Of a stretch of DNA of 64,000 nucleotides, positions 53,563 to 61,793 are shown one piece after another (position 1 is the first letter of the stretch; every line of letters starts with the position of its first letter). Source of the stretch: Paenimyroides baculatum (lineage in GTDB: Bacteria > Bacteroidota > Bacteroidia > Flavobacteriales > Flavobacteriaceae). Location: positions 346,249 to 410,248 of the forward strand of contig NZ_VWSG01000002.1 in the NCBI RefSeq assembly GCF_008629655.1. The letters run 5' to 3'. Position numbers and translations under genes: made by a program. The notes under the pieces were generated by a model. That model was not told where the DNA came from and made no database searches. It was given only the letters and a program-made list of their open reading frames with translations.

Positions 53563-54300
53563 ATGAAAAAAGCATTAATTACAGGAGCAAACAAAGGAAT
53601 TGGATTTGAGACGGCTAAACAGCTTTTAGAAAACGGTTATTTTGTTTTCATCGGAAGCAGAAATTATGAGAATGGCAAACTTGCTGTGCAAAAACTTAAT
53701 GAAGTCGGATTTAAAAATGTTGAAGCTATCCAATTGGATGTCACGGATATGACATCGATATTATCTGCCAAGCAGGTAATCAAAAGCAAAACAGAAACTC
53801 TAGATGTACTCATCAACAATGCAGGAATTAATGGTGGATTTCCTCAGACAGCTCTGGAAGCATCGGCAGAAACTTTTCAAAAAGTAATGGATACCAATCT
53901 TTACGGAGTGATAAGGGTTACCCAGACTTTTATGGATCTACTAAAAAAATCAAACCAACCGAGAATTGTCAACGTATCATCCAGCGGATGTTCACTAACA
54001 CTTCATTGCGATCCGAATTGGAAGTATTACAACCATAAGGCAGCATTATACCCGGCATCCAAAGCAGCAATGAATATGTACACGATCAATCTGGCATATG
54101 AGCTACGGGATACCGCTTTCAAGGTCAATGCGGTCTGCCCCGGTTTTGTCGCGACGGATTTCAATGGTCACAGAGGTACGGGCACCGCCGAAGAGGGAGG
54201 AAAAAGAATAGCCAAATACGCAATGATTGGAAATGACGATGTTACCGGTAAATTTATCAGTGAAGAATATAATCCTGAAACAGGGGAAACACCCTGGTAA
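53563..54300 (+). CDS. short-chain dehydrogenase (SDR)
   Basis: 245 residues from the ATG at 53563. Classical SDR: cofactor motif ITGANKGIGFETAKQ, NNAG near 88, catalytic Ser in VNVSSSG and the YPASK active site (Tyr-x3-Lys) after a short insert, then the VNAVCPGFVATDF turn. NADP(H)-dependent carbonyl reductase or alcohol dehydrogenase of unknown substrate. Follows an NmrA gene by 4 bases; an AraC gene is next, possibly its regulator. Confidence 0.93.
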   Translation: MKKALITGANKGIGFETAKQLLENGYFVFIGSRNYENGKLAVQKLNEVGFKNVEAIQLDVTDMTSILSAKQVIKSKTETLDVLINNAGINGGFPQTALEASAETFQKVMDTNLYGVIRVTQTFMDLLKKSNQPRIVNVSSSGCSLTLHCDPNWKYYNHKAALYPASKAAMNMYTINLAYELRDTAFKVNAVCPGFVATDFNGHRGTGTAEEGGKRIAKYAMIGNDDVTGKFISEEYNPETGETPW

Positions 54301-54375
54301 TTAATTCAGTATTTTTGTAAGATATAGCAGTATCATCCCTAATTCCAATTATTATCTGTAATCCTTTTTTAAAAG

Positions 54376-55287
54376 ATGAAAGGCAAAGAAAATAAAATAT
54401 ACAAATTCAACTCATTATCAGAATTCCATCAGGTATTTGGTCTTTCCAAACCCGAAAACCCGCTGGTGAGTTTTATTCGTATTGAAGACATGGAAATGCC
54501 TAATAGACCCCTGCCCGATTTTCTGGTGCTCGATTTTTATAAAATCGCCTATAAAGATACTATCGGGCAGGCAAAATACGGACAGCATCACTATGATTTC
54601 GGTGAAGGAGGCCTGGTTTTTACAGCGCCGGGGCAGTTATTTGAAAAACCCTCGAATAAGAAAAGTAACGGGTACATTCTGTTGGTGCATCCTGATTTTT
54701 TCTTGTCTTACACTCTTTCAAAAAAAATCAGGCATTATGGCTTTTTCTCCTACAATACAGATGAAGCATTACGGGTTTCCGAAAAGGAAAAGGAGACCTT
54801 GTTTTCCGTTTTTAAAATTCTCGACGAAGAGCTCAAAAGCAGAATTGATGATTTCAGTCACGATGTTGTCATTTCGCAAATAGAGTTGCTCCTTAACTAT
54901 AGCAGCCGGTTCTACAAGAGGCAGTTTGCAACCTACCAGGCTGTAAATCAGAATATAATTCAGCGGTTTGAAAATGCTTTGGATATTTATTTTAATAATG
55001 AAAATGAGGAACAAAACGGAATTCCAAGTGTTCAGTATTTTGCGGAACAGTTAAATGTCTCTGCAAATTATCTGAGCGATATGTTGCGTTCATTAACAGG
55101 ACTTAACACACAACAACATATTCATCAGAGAATTATTGAGAATGCCAAAGAAATATTGTCTGCAACAGATCTTTCTGTTTCTGAAATTGCATATCAGCTG
55201 GGATTTGATTACCCGCAGTCGTTTACAAGACTCTTTAAAAGCAAGACAAACCAAACGCCGCTGGAATTCAGGCAATCTTTTAATTAA
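54376..55287 (+). CDS. AraC family regulator
   Basis: 303 residues: an N-terminal cupin-like sensor region (FGEGGLVFTAPGQLFEKPSN) and a C-terminal AraC domain with PSVQYFAEQLNVSANYLSDM (first helix-turn-helix), SVSEIAYQLGFDYPQSFTRL and TNQTPLEFRQSF (second). Soluble, no membrane part. Located between NmrA-SDR genes and a Crp-type gene, all in one direction; likely to regulate the upstream SDR unit, a frequent flavobacterial pairing. Confidence 0.92.
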   Translation: MKGKENKIYKFNSLSEFHQVFGLSKPENPLVSFIRIEDMEMPNRPLPDFLVLDFYKIAYKDTIGQAKYGQHHYDFGEGGLVFTAPGQLFEKPSNKKSNGYILLVHPDFFLSYTLSKKIRHYGFFSYNTDEALRVSEKEKETLFSVFKILDEELKSRIDDFSHDVVISQIELLLNYSSRFYKRQFATYQAVNQNIIQRFENALDIYFNNENEEQNGIPSVQYFAEQLNVSANYLSDMLRSLTGLNTQQHIHQRIIENAKEILSATDLSVSEIAYQLGFDYPQSFTRLFKSKTNQTPLEFRQSFN

Positions 55288-55319
55288 TAGAAGAGAAACC
55301 TGTAACTTAAAGATAAAAG

Positions 55320-55895
55320 ATGATGGACGACGACTACACTTCACTAAGAAAACACATCGAAAAAATTGTACAGCTCACGGATGAGGAATTTGCTTTTGTA
55401 AGCAAACATTTTAATTTCGAAAAATTTAAAAAGAAAGAAACTCTTTTTACTGGAGGCGATCCGGTGAAATATGTATACTTTGTGCTTTCTGGCCTTCTAA
55501 AACTTTTTTATACCGATAAAGAGGCTAAAGAGCACATTGTTTCATTCGCTATGGAGGACTGGTGGGAAACCGATTTTCAGGCTTATTATACTGAAAGCAA
55601 TGCTTTGCTTACATTGGAATGTCTAGAAGACACCAGGGTTCTACGTTTATCGCTGGAGGATTTTGAAAAGCTTTGCAACGGTTTGCAGAAGATGGAACGT
55701 TTCTTTCTAAAAAAATCCATTGCAGGGCATATTGGTTCCGAGAGACGTATTTTATCCTTTCTGACGTTGGGAGCCAAAGACAGATATGAACAGCTGCTTG
55801 CGAAAAGTCCATCATTAATGCAGAGAATTCCAAAGTCACTTCTTGCCTCATACTTAGGAGTTTCAAGAGAAACCCTCAGCCGCTTAATTTCTTGA
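55320..55895 (+). CDS. Crp/Fnr family regulator
   Basis: 191 residues. N-terminal cyclic-nucleotide-binding barrel (ETLFTGGDPVKYVYFVLSGL, ARs such as MEDWWETDFQAYY) and a short C-terminal winged helix with IPKSLLASYLGVSRETLSRL as recognition helix. No Fe-S cysteines are visible, so an Fnr-type oxygen sensor is unlikely. Starts 32 bases after the AraC gene and precedes a RidA-like gene. Confidence 0.92.
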   Translation: MMDDDYTSLRKHIEKIVQLTDEEFAFVSKHFNFEKFKKKETLFTGGDPVKYVYFVLSGLLKLFYTDKEAKEHIVSFAMEDWWETDFQAYYTESNALLTLECLEDTRVLRLSLEDFEKLCNGLQKMERFFLKKSIAGHIGSERRILSFLTLGAKDRYEQLLAKSPSLMQRIPKSLLASYLGVSRETLSRLIS

Positions 55896-55973
55896 TAGCT
55901 GCAAATTGTGAGGTTTGTCACACGCCCTGCAGCAAGAATATTCTGAGCTTTGCATTACAATAATTTTAAAACA

Positions 55974-56363
55974 ATGCAAAAGAAAGTAATCAATCCTTGG
56001 AAATGGCAGGACGCCAGAAACTATGTGCAGGCAGTAGAAGTTAAAAATCCTGAAGGAACGCTTTATGTATCAGGACAGACCGCCATCAGTGATGACGGAA
56101 TTTCGAGTGATGCAGATATGAGAACCCAAATTTTTCATACGATTGAAAATTTGGAAAAAGTAATTCTTGCAAGCAGTTATGAGATAAAAAACATTGTCCG
56201 TCTCAATATTTACCATACCAATTCTGCCGAGTTATTTGAAAACTTTGATGTGATTCAGGAATGGCTGACCAAAAATGAGATACAGCAAACTAGCACTGTT
56301 TTAGAAGTCAAGACCCTTTTTGAAACTTTGAAAGTGGAGTTAGAAGCAACTGTAGTGAAGTAA
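55974..56363 (+). CDS. RidA/YjgF family protein
   Basis: 129 residues from the ATG at 55974 (MQKKVINPWKW; an upstream ATG at 55950 adds only eight residues). GTLYVSGQTAISDDG, MRTQIFHTIENLEKVILASS and NIVRLNIYHTN fit RidA, which hydrolyses reactive enamine and imine intermediates. The C-terminal part lacks the usual RVAVEVEC form and reads LKVELEATVVK, so activity is uncertain. Probably under control of the adjacent Crp-type gene; ends at a terminator. Confidence 0.88.
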   Translation: MQKKVINPWKWQDARNYVQAVEVKNPEGTLYVSGQTAISDDGISSDADMRTQIFHTIENLEKVILASSYEIKNIVRLNIYHTNSAELFENFDVIQEWLTKNEIQQTSTVLEVKTLFETLKVELEATVVK

Positions 56364-56376
56364 TTACTATTTTGAG

Positions 56377-56406
56377 GCTGGCCTAAAAGGTCAGCTTCTT
56401 TTTTTT
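56377..56406 (+). terminator. terminator after RidA-like gene
   Basis: GCTGGCC-taaaa-GGTCAGC stem (one wobble) followed by TTCTTTTTTTT. Confidence 0.8.
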
Positions 56407-56514
56407 GAATGATTTGCTGACAATTTATGTATTTTCAGATATATCCCGTTTTATTTGGAGGAATTTTAGGACTACCCTTCTTCAATTTTTCTACTCTCCA
56501 AAAATTAAAATATG

Positions 56515-56573
56515 GTAACGTTGAAGTTACAAAGTATGGATTTTGTTACAGTAACTTTTAGTTACAAAGTTAC
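56515..56573. promoter_or_regulatory. cluster of GTTAC boxes upstream of SDR gene
   Basis: GTAAC at 56515, GTTAC at 56526, GTTACaGTAAC at 56545 and GTTACaaaGTTAC at 56561. The spaced pair GTTACnnnGTTAC recurs in front of the HxlR gene at 58022, so these are likely HxlR operators. The rest of the 384-base spacer is AT-rich with no gene. Confidence 0.55.
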
Positions 56574-56747
56574 TAAAGTAAATTTAATTGATTTACATTT
56601 GCCTCAGAATTTATAACAGTTAAACGGAGTTTCAACCGAATGACAATGCAGAATCTTAATTACTCATATTTTTAATAATGAAAAATCGGTATTGTTGAAA
56701 TCAATTGTTCTGAAGAGAAATCTCCGTTTAGATTTAATTAAAATAAA

Positions 56748-57494
56748 ATGAACAAATTAAAAGACAAAGTAGCCGTTATAACAGGCGGAACTACAGGAAT
56801 TGGATTTGCCACTGCGCAAGCATTCATCAATGCTGAAGCGAAAGTTTGGATCACTGGAAGGACCGCAGAAAAACTGGAAAAAGCTGCCGCTGAAATTAAC
56901 AGTCCAAATTTAAAAACCGTTACATCAGATACATCCAAGCTGGAAGAAATTTCCATTTTGGAAAAGGTTATTGCTGAAAGTGGCGATAAAATAGATGTAT
57001 TATTTTTAAATGCTGGAATAGGAACATTTAAAGGAATTGAGCAAATGACAGAAGAAGATTTTGATGGCCAATTTAACACAAACGTTAAAGGGCATTTTTT
57101 CACCCTACAGAAATTAATCCCTCATTTGGCTGATGGTGCTTCGGTCATAATTACCTCTTCAACAGCGGCAACAGCGGCCAATGCAGGGACAAGTGTATAC
57201 GCCGCTACCAAAGGAGCCTTAAATAAAATTGCTCAGGTTGCTGCTAATGAATTAGCAGAAAGAAATATCCGGGTAAATGTTGTAAGCCCTGGATCAACGG
57301 CTACTCCCGGACTGACCAGTGTGATCTCTGAAGAAATCAAACAGCACTTTGCTAGCGTGACAGCATTGAAAAGATTGGGAGAACCTTCGGAAATTGCTCA
57401 AACCGTTTTATTTCTTGCTTCTGATGCCGCAAGTTTCATCACCGGAACTGAAATTATCGCTGACGGGGGTTATTTAAATTATGCAACTAAATAA
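56748..57494 (+). CDS. short-chain dehydrogenase (SDR)
   Basis: 248 residues. Classical SDR: ITGGTTGIGFATAQAF cofactor motif, LNAGIGTF in place of NNAG, IITSSTAATAANAGTSVYAATKGAL with the Tyr-x3-Lys pair, VVSPGSTATPGL and the end FITGTEIIADGGYLNY. NADP-dependent oxidoreductase. Preceded by a GTTAC operator cluster and followed by two terminators, so it is a single-gene unit, likely repressed by the HxlR protein encoded downstream. Confidence 0.94.
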   Translation: MNKLKDKVAVITGGTTGIGFATAQAFINAEAKVWITGRTAEKLEKAAAEINSPNLKTVTSDTSKLEEISILEKVIAESGDKIDVLFLNAGIGTFKGIEQMTEEDFDGQFNTNVKGHFFTLQKLIPHLADGASVIITSSTAATAANAGTSVYAATKGALNKIAQVAANELAERNIRVNVVSPGSTATPGLTSVISEEIKQHFASVTALKRLGEPSEIAQTVLFLASDAASFITGTEIIADGGYLNYATK

Positions 57495-57519
57495 TTCCTT
57501 ATAATTAATTCAAGATGTG

Positions 57520-57540
57520 GAGCGCAATATTGCTCTTTTT
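57520..57540 (+). terminator. terminator after SDR gene
   Basis: GAGCGCAATATTGCTCTTTTT: four-base GC arms with an AT core that also pairs, then a T-run. Confidence 0.65.
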
Positions 57541-57618
57541 CGGTTTGAAAAAATATTATAAAAAAACAGGAGCTTTTTAAAACAACTTGTTTAAGCGAAA
57601 CTTGCAACATTAAAGTAG

Positions 57619-57649
57619 ATCCCCAATAAGAAAATGTTGGGGATTTTTA
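57619..57649. terminator. terminator between SDR and HxlR genes
   Basis: ATCCCCAA (57619) pairs with TTGGGGAT (57637), followed by a T-run and preceded by AT-rich DNA. Between converging genes, so it may serve both. Confidence 0.8.
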
Positions 57650-57665
57650 CTTTTTTTCGTCTGTT

Positions 57666-58019
57666 TTAATCTTTGGTAATTTCTTTTCGATGTTCTGTTC
57701 CCCAATCTGAAAGATTCCGAATCACCGATGTCAATTTTTTGCCGTGAGGCGTCAGTTCGTACAACACACTTACAGGATGGGTATTCAGAATATTTCTTTG
57801 GGCGAGTTTATTAATTTCTAATTCTTTCAATTCTTTACTCAGCATTTTATTGGATATTCCGCTTACATCATTTAGCAGATCGGTGAATCTCCTTTTTTCG
57901 TTAAAACAGAGTGACGCCAAGATTGAAATTTTCCACTTGCCACTCAGCACATACATTGCGTCATTTACGGCTCTCACGTGCGCGTCACACGAATTGCTTG
58001 TCGTTTTTATGTCTTTCAT
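57666..58019 (-). CDS. HxlR family regulator
   Basis: 117 residues. N-terminal Cys in NSCDAHVRAV, then YVLSGKWKISILASLCFNEK, RFTDLLNDVSGISNKMLSKE and YELTPHGKKLTSVIRNL, the HxlR winged-helix pattern. Divergent from a monooxygenase gene across 138 bases with three to four GTTAC boxes, which recur upstream of the SDR gene at 56748. It probably represses both targets and itself, released by an electrophile or quinone. Confidence 0.92.
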   Translation of the reverse strand: MKDIKTTSNSCDAHVRAVNDAMYVLSGKWKISILASLCFNEKRRFTDLLNDVSGISNKMLSKELKELEINKLAQRNILNTHPVSVLYELTPHGKKLTSVIRNLSDWGTEHRKEITKD

Positions 58020-58021
58020 TT

Positions 58022-58051
58022 GTTACTTTGTTACCTAAACGTTACAGTTAC
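58022..58051. promoter_or_regulatory. GTTAC boxes between HxlR and monooxygenase genes
   Basis: GTTACtttGTTAC at 58022-58034 has the same eight-base period as the pair at 56561; GTTACaGTTAC follows at 58041-58051. Located at the promoter of the HxlR gene and upstream of the divergent monooxygenase gene. Confidence 0.6.
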
Positions 58052-58157
58052 TTTTTGATACTTCGTTACAAATTTAAACAAATAGTCGATATATTTGCAT
58101 ACGAAAATGAGACGAATTATAAAACGTTGATTAATATAATTAAGACCCTTATAAAAA

Positions 58158-58496
58158 ATGGAAAAGTTTACATTAGCAATTAAATTTACAGCAAAACCTG
58201 ATAACCACGAACAATTTAAACAAGCCCTTACTGACCTTTTTGAAACAGTAAGCCAGCAGGAAAATTTTGTACACGCAACCATTCATCAGAATATTCAGAA
58301 GGCAGAAGAATTTCTTGTTTATGAAGTTTGGAATGAGGACATCGACCACTTTATGAACGTAACCCTTAAACAACCTTACGTCTTGGAATGGGAACAACTA
58401 TTGGTAGATATGGAAATCGTACGTGAGCCGTCGGTTTACCAGTCTTTTGCGAAATTTAACCGCGGGCTCAGCAACCATGCTTCGATGCTTCGATAA
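58158..58496 (+). CDS. antibiotic-biosynthesis-type monooxygenase (YgiN-like)
   Basis: 112 residues. The ABM ferredoxin-like fold reads KFTLAIKFTAKPDNHEQFKQ, FVHATIHQNIQKAEEFLVYE and VWNEDIDHFMNVTLKQPYV, typical of putative quinol monooxygenases. The last residues after SFAKFN (RGLSNHASMLR) come from a REP-like repeat (GCGGGCTCAGCAACC) that begins at about 58462, so the original stop has been replaced. Divergent from an HxlR gene, with shared operators. Confidence 0.88.
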   Translation: MEKFTLAIKFTAKPDNHEQFKQALTDLFETVSQQENFVHATIHQNIQKAEEFLVYEVWNEDIDHFMNVTLKQPYVLEWEQLLVDMEIVREPSVYQSFAKFNRGLSNHASMLR

Positions 58497-58612
58497 ACTC
58501 AGAAACCGCGGGCTCAGTGACCGGAGATTGTTGAAACGTTGAATTGATTATTTGCAATAGGTATATTTGGCTTCGGGATCTCCATTGTTAGTGATAGATC
58601 TATTTCGGTTTA
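58459..58612 (+). repeat. REP-like units and repeat leader
   Basis: ACCGCGGGCTCAGCAACC, CTTCGATAAACTCAGAAACC and GCGGGCTCAGTGACC lie at the 3' end of the monooxygenase gene. A leader follows: AATAGGTATATTTGGCTTCG, GGATCTCCATTG and AGATCTATTTCGGTTT, also found at 62041 and, in part, at 2283. Confidence 0.75.
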
Positions 58613-58614
58613 AT

Positions 58615-58940
58615 ATACTTTTACGCCCAGGCTTTATTTTACAGCTTGGAAGTCGTGAACCTTACGTTTTGAGAGATCAAAAGTATCAACTACGAGCCTA
58701 ACTCAATAGTCTCTTTACCGCCATAGATAAAGGCGAAGTAATCAAGAAAACTAAAACAAAATAGTTACGCTTGAATAAAAATCTTTTTTTGCGGCGACCT
58801 TTTAAACGGTCGAATTGAACTTTTGAAGCTACCTGATCGTGGTTCGACACTTCGGCGAGCTCAGCGACCACAGGCTCACCGAACAACTGATTAGTTTACG
58901 CTTGCTTCAACAATTTAATTGTCGATTTGATACCAATGGC
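58615..58940 (+). repeat. two-hairpin dispersed repeat, copy 9, with insertions
   Basis: The first hairpin arms ATACTTTT (58615) and AAAAGTAT (58679) are split apart by the 38-base insert (58621-58658). About 100 unrelated bases follow, then the long hairpin (GCGGCGA ... GGTCGAATTG, GAAGC/GCTTC). REP-like TTCGACACTTCGGCGAGCTC is inserted near its tip (58840-58886). This nesting shows the order of insertion. No gene from 58497 to 59076. Confidence 0.7.
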
Positions 58941-59076
58941 GCATTGAATCTGTGTGGATTGATTATTATGTTTTTTGATTTTAATAGGAATGAGAAAAGG
59001 GAATAAAAAAAGTGATTATATTCGTTGATCATTAAGTTGTCCGTAATATTAGAACCACAATCCATACAAATAAAAT

Positions 59077-59478
59077 ATGAAAAAATTAATACCTTTTATA
59101 CTAATCATAATGACATTAAACTCTTGTGTTTTAGGGATTACGGGTGCTCCTCACAAACATACTTATAAAGAAATTTACGGGAATAATGAGTTAAATTTGA
59201 GTGTTCGTTGCATGTCTATGAATAAAACATTTGAAATAAGAAATGCTAATCCAGACGATTCACTTTATATTAAATCTGTAAGTTTCAAAAATCCGAGTGA
59301 AATGAAATCTTTAAATGGCAAAGTACGACCTGATTCAATAAGACATTACAATTGGCGAATTTTAGATGGGAAATATCATAAAAATTTAATGAAAGATACA
59401 ATTGAGATTATGAAGATCACAAACCAAAATGATCAAGAAAAATATATATTCACTGCTGCTTCTAAGAAGAAGAATTAA
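59077..59478 (+). CDS. small lipoprotein of unknown function
   Basis: 133 residues with signal MKKLIPFILIIMTLNSC (lipobox LNSC, Cys17). The mature part (ELNLSVRCMSMNKTFEIRNA, DSLYIKSVSFKNPSEMKSL) is beta-rich and basic at the end (ASKKKN). No family recognised. It follows a large repeat and precedes cassette-like genes; a weak mosaic end (AGGAATGAGAAAAGGGAATA, TTATATTCGTTGATCATTAA) lies just upstream. Confidence 0.6.
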   Translation: MKKLIPFILIIMTLNSCVLGITGAPHKHTYKEIYGNNELNLSVRCMSMNKTFEIRNANPDDSLYIKSVSFKNPSEMKSLNGKVRPDSIRHYNWRILDGKYHKNLMKDTIEIMKITNQNDQEKYIFTAASKKKN

Positions 59479-59609
59479 AAATAAATAACTACAATTAACA
59501 AGGGTTTATCTCATCGTTTCGATCTTTTTATGGTTTTGATGAAAGCCTAAAATTCACGTTTTATGCTTTGGTAGAAATTTGTATTTTAGTTGAAAGTTTC
59601 GGATTATAG

Positions 59610-60188
59610 ATGCCCGCCATCAGCAAGTGTAATAACGTTACCTGTTATTTAAAAGAAAAGAAATTGCAAAAAAACAATTTTGAAATAAAGCTTATTGATT
59701 TATTTTGGCTTAAAAGTGGCGATGAAGAAAATGACTTATATGCTCATGGTCATGTTTATGTAAAAATTGGAGGCGAGATTGTCTGCGATGAAAACACTTT
59801 AGATGTAACAGTTACTGCCGCCGGTTTGTATCTTTTACGGAGTTTGAGCGAGAATTATAAAAAAGGTAATTACGATAGCCAATTATTACCTTGTTGCGGA
59901 TTTGTTACATACTTTGATAAAAATCTAAGACCAGCAATTTCAGGATGTCCCGTTGGAATAGATTGGACAATCACCCATTTAACTAAAGATTTAATTCAAC
60001 ATACATCAGACAATGGTAATTCTGCAATACTTAAAATAGAAGATTATAAAAAAATGGTTTATGATTTTGTTGACAAAGTAGAAGAATTTTATCAATCAAG
60101 TCTTCCTAAAATTTTACCTAGAGACGAGTTTGAACTTGGAGCATACGAAGAAATTTGGGAGGAGTGGCGTGAATTAAGAAATAAATAA
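59610..60188 (+). CDS. hypothetical cassette protein, 192 residues
   Basis: Not recognised. A soluble mixed alpha-beta protein: FEIKLIDLFWLKSGDEENDL, YAHGHVYVKIGGEIVCDENT, LLPCCGFVTYFDKNLRP and a C-terminal amphipathic helix. The YAHGHVYVKIGG segment is reminiscent of a common orphan bacterial family, but function is not established. Followed 8 bases later by a well-formed attC-like site. The 131-base spacer before it shows no hairpin comparable to attC. Confidence 0.6.
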   Translation: MPAISKCNNVTCYLKEKKLQKNNFEIKLIDLFWLKSGDEENDLYAHGHVYVKIGGEIVCDENTLDVTVTAAGLYLLRSLSENYKKGNYDSQLLPCCGFVTYFDKNLRPAISGCPVGIDWTITHLTKDLIQHTSDNGNSAILKIEDYKKMVYDFVDKVEEFYQSSLPKILPRDEFELGAYEEIWEEWRELRNK

Positions 60189-60196
60189 AACACAAC

Positions 60197-60332
60197 CGCT
60201 AACAACCTGTAACTGCAATAGCGGATTTTTTAGTAATACGAACTTTTGTTATCACGAAGAAAGTTCTATCTTGGGTGAGAATACTCAGTTCGCTTTGATC
60301 CGCGACTGTCAGTTACAGGCAAAACGTTAGGC
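60197..60332 (+). repeat. attC-like palindromic site 2
   Basis: CGCTAAC at 60197 and GTTAGGC at 60326 form the outer ends (GTTAGGC fits the integron core GTTRRRY). Inner arms CCTGTAACTG (60206)/CAGTTACAGG (60310) pair perfectly, then GCGGA (60221)/TCCGC (60299). Total 136 bases, within the attC range. The next gene's ATG lies 26 bases further. Confidence 0.65.
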
Positions 60333-60357
60333 GTTATTTAAACAAGCATCTGCCATC

Positions 60358-60834
60358 ATGGGATATTATACAAGAGTATTTTGCTCAAGCAAAAGAAAAC
60401 CAAAAATTATCGACTTAATAAATAATCTAAAATCTGTCGGGTTTGACATTAAATCAAACTTAGATGAAAAAGATCTAGAAAATCCGGATTGGACAGATTT
60501 TGAGTTAATCTATGATTCTGAAAGATTGCCATTACTGGTAGAATTAAATGAAATCGGAAAGTCACACGGACTCGCTGAAGAAGAAGTAAATGAGTTTTTA
60601 GAATTTATTGGAAAGCCTAACTTTCTACAACTTAATAAGAAAAAAGTAATAAGCCAATTAAATAAAACATATTACATTGTTTGTATACAACTACCTATAA
60701 CTGATATTATTGACAAAGGTTACGATGTAAATGGAGAATTAATGTCCTATGTAGCTAATAATTTTTCAGGAATGATTCAGGCAGATAAAGAAGGTTTTTA
60801 TTGTAATAATAAATTGATTGTCAAATTAGAATAA
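60358..60834 (+). CDS. hypothetical cassette protein, 158 residues
   Basis: Not assigned to a function. MGYYTRVFCSSKRKPKIIDL at the start and a body of alternating strands and helices (FELIYDSERLPLLVELNEIG, EEEVNEFLEFIGKPNF, IQADKEGFYCNNKLIVKL). Proteins with the MGYYTR start occur as orphan genes in Bacteroidota. It lies exactly between attC-like sites 2 and 3, so it reads as one gene cassette. Confidence 0.6.
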   Translation: MGYYTRVFCSSKRKPKIIDLINNLKSVGFDIKSNLDEKDLENPDWTDFELIYDSERLPLLVELNEIGKSHGLAEEEVNEFLEFIGKPNFLQLNKKKVISQLNKTYYIVCIQLPITDIIDKGYDVNGELMSYVANNFSGMIQADKEGFYCNNKLIVKLE

Positions 60835-60838
60835 ACAA

Positions 60839-60973
60839 CACCTAAGCGCCGGTAATTGCCAGTGCGGTTTTTAGGTAAAAAATAAAGCTTTAATTTATTA
60901 ATTTTGTTTTCGTTAGCAGAAAATATCCTGCTCGTTTTCCGCAACAGGCAAGTAGCCGAACTGAACGTTGGGC
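60839..60973 (+). repeat. attC-like palindromic site 3
   Basis: Ends ACCTAAG (60839) and GTTGGGC (60967; fits GTTRRRY). Inner arms TTGCC (60856)/GGCAA (60947) and GCGG (60864)/CCGC (60939). Same layout and nearly the same length as site 2. Confidence 0.6.
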
Positions 60974-61024
60974 AACATGTTAAAAAAATTCGAATTAAAA
61001 TTAGGTTGAAAATACAAAAATATT

Positions 61025-61498
61025 ATGATCAATTTGAGTGAATTAAATGATTATTCAATTAGAGTCTATGAGTATCTGAAAATTTATAATAGTGAGTTAC
61101 TCAAAAATATATCATTACAACCTTCCGATTTTGGAAAAAACTATATTTTTTTAGAATTTATTACCGAAAACGAAAATAGTCCTTCAAATTTATATTTAAG
61201 TAGCGAAGATAACAGACTAACTGTTGGATTTGGTACTTACCATTGTCATTTTGATCAATTTAGCGGACAAGATTTTGAAGAACAAATGAAAATTGCCGTA
61301 GAATATTTTTATAAAATTCTAGATGAAGAATTATTTGTAGTTTGTGCTGGTGGCGGAGCTTCTACTCTATTAACTTATGAAGAAATTAATTTTATTGCAA
61401 GTGGACAGAAACTTGAAAAATTTGATTATGATTGTATTAACTATTATGTAACTTCTTGGAGTGGAAATAAAGATAGAGTATTGAAAAATCCTAATTAA
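61025..61498 (+). CDS. hypothetical cassette protein, 157 residues
   Basis: Not recognised. A soluble acidic protein with YIFLEFITENENSPSNLYLS, LTVGFGTYHCHFDQFSGQDF, FVVCAGGGASTLLTYEEINF and YYVTSWSGNKDRVL. The FGTYHCHFD core is similar in form to small bacterial immunity-like proteins. Follows attC-like site 3 by 51 bases, so it is probably the next cassette. Confidence 0.6.
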   Translation: MINLSELNDYSIRVYEYLKIYNSELLKNISLQPSDFGKNYIFLEFITENENSPSNLYLSSEDNRLTVGFGTYHCHFDQFSGQDFEEQMKIAVEYFYKILDEELFVVCAGGGASTLLTYEEINFIASGQKLEKFDYDCINYYVTSWSGNKDRVLKNPN

Positions 61499-61524
61499 AA
61501 AAGTTAGTTAGATTATAAAAACCC

Positions 61525-61640
61525 TTTGCCTAGTAACAAAGCTTTAGCTTCGCTCTGTTCGGCCAGAGCCCTCGGGTCGTCTTACCCGGAGGTCACGAGA
61601 TTAATACCAGTGAACGGAACAGCAGGAATCTTACTATATG
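61525..61640 (+). other. structured spacer of unknown type
   Basis: GC-rich against its surroundings. Contains GCTCTG/CAGAGC, TCGGGTcgtcttACCCGGA and CTGTTC/GAACAG (about 61556 and 61617). It follows the last cassette-like gene at the place where an attC-like site would be expected, but lacks a clear GTTRRRY end. May be a decayed site or RNA element. Confidence 0.35.
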
Positions 61641-61793
61641 CTTGTAAATCGGTAGCAAAAAATAAAGATTTTGTAAGAAAAATATTCAGATCGAATGTCT
61701 AAAATATTATGTAGTACTTTTATATCTTTTAAATCAGTAGCAATACAACCACTTTAGTAAATTTACTATATATTATAGGATTTAACAGCAATT

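Noticed and set aside
54482..54883. Overlapping frame within the AraC gene
   Set aside because: Shadow in another frame; the AraC frame carries both helix-turn-helix motifs.
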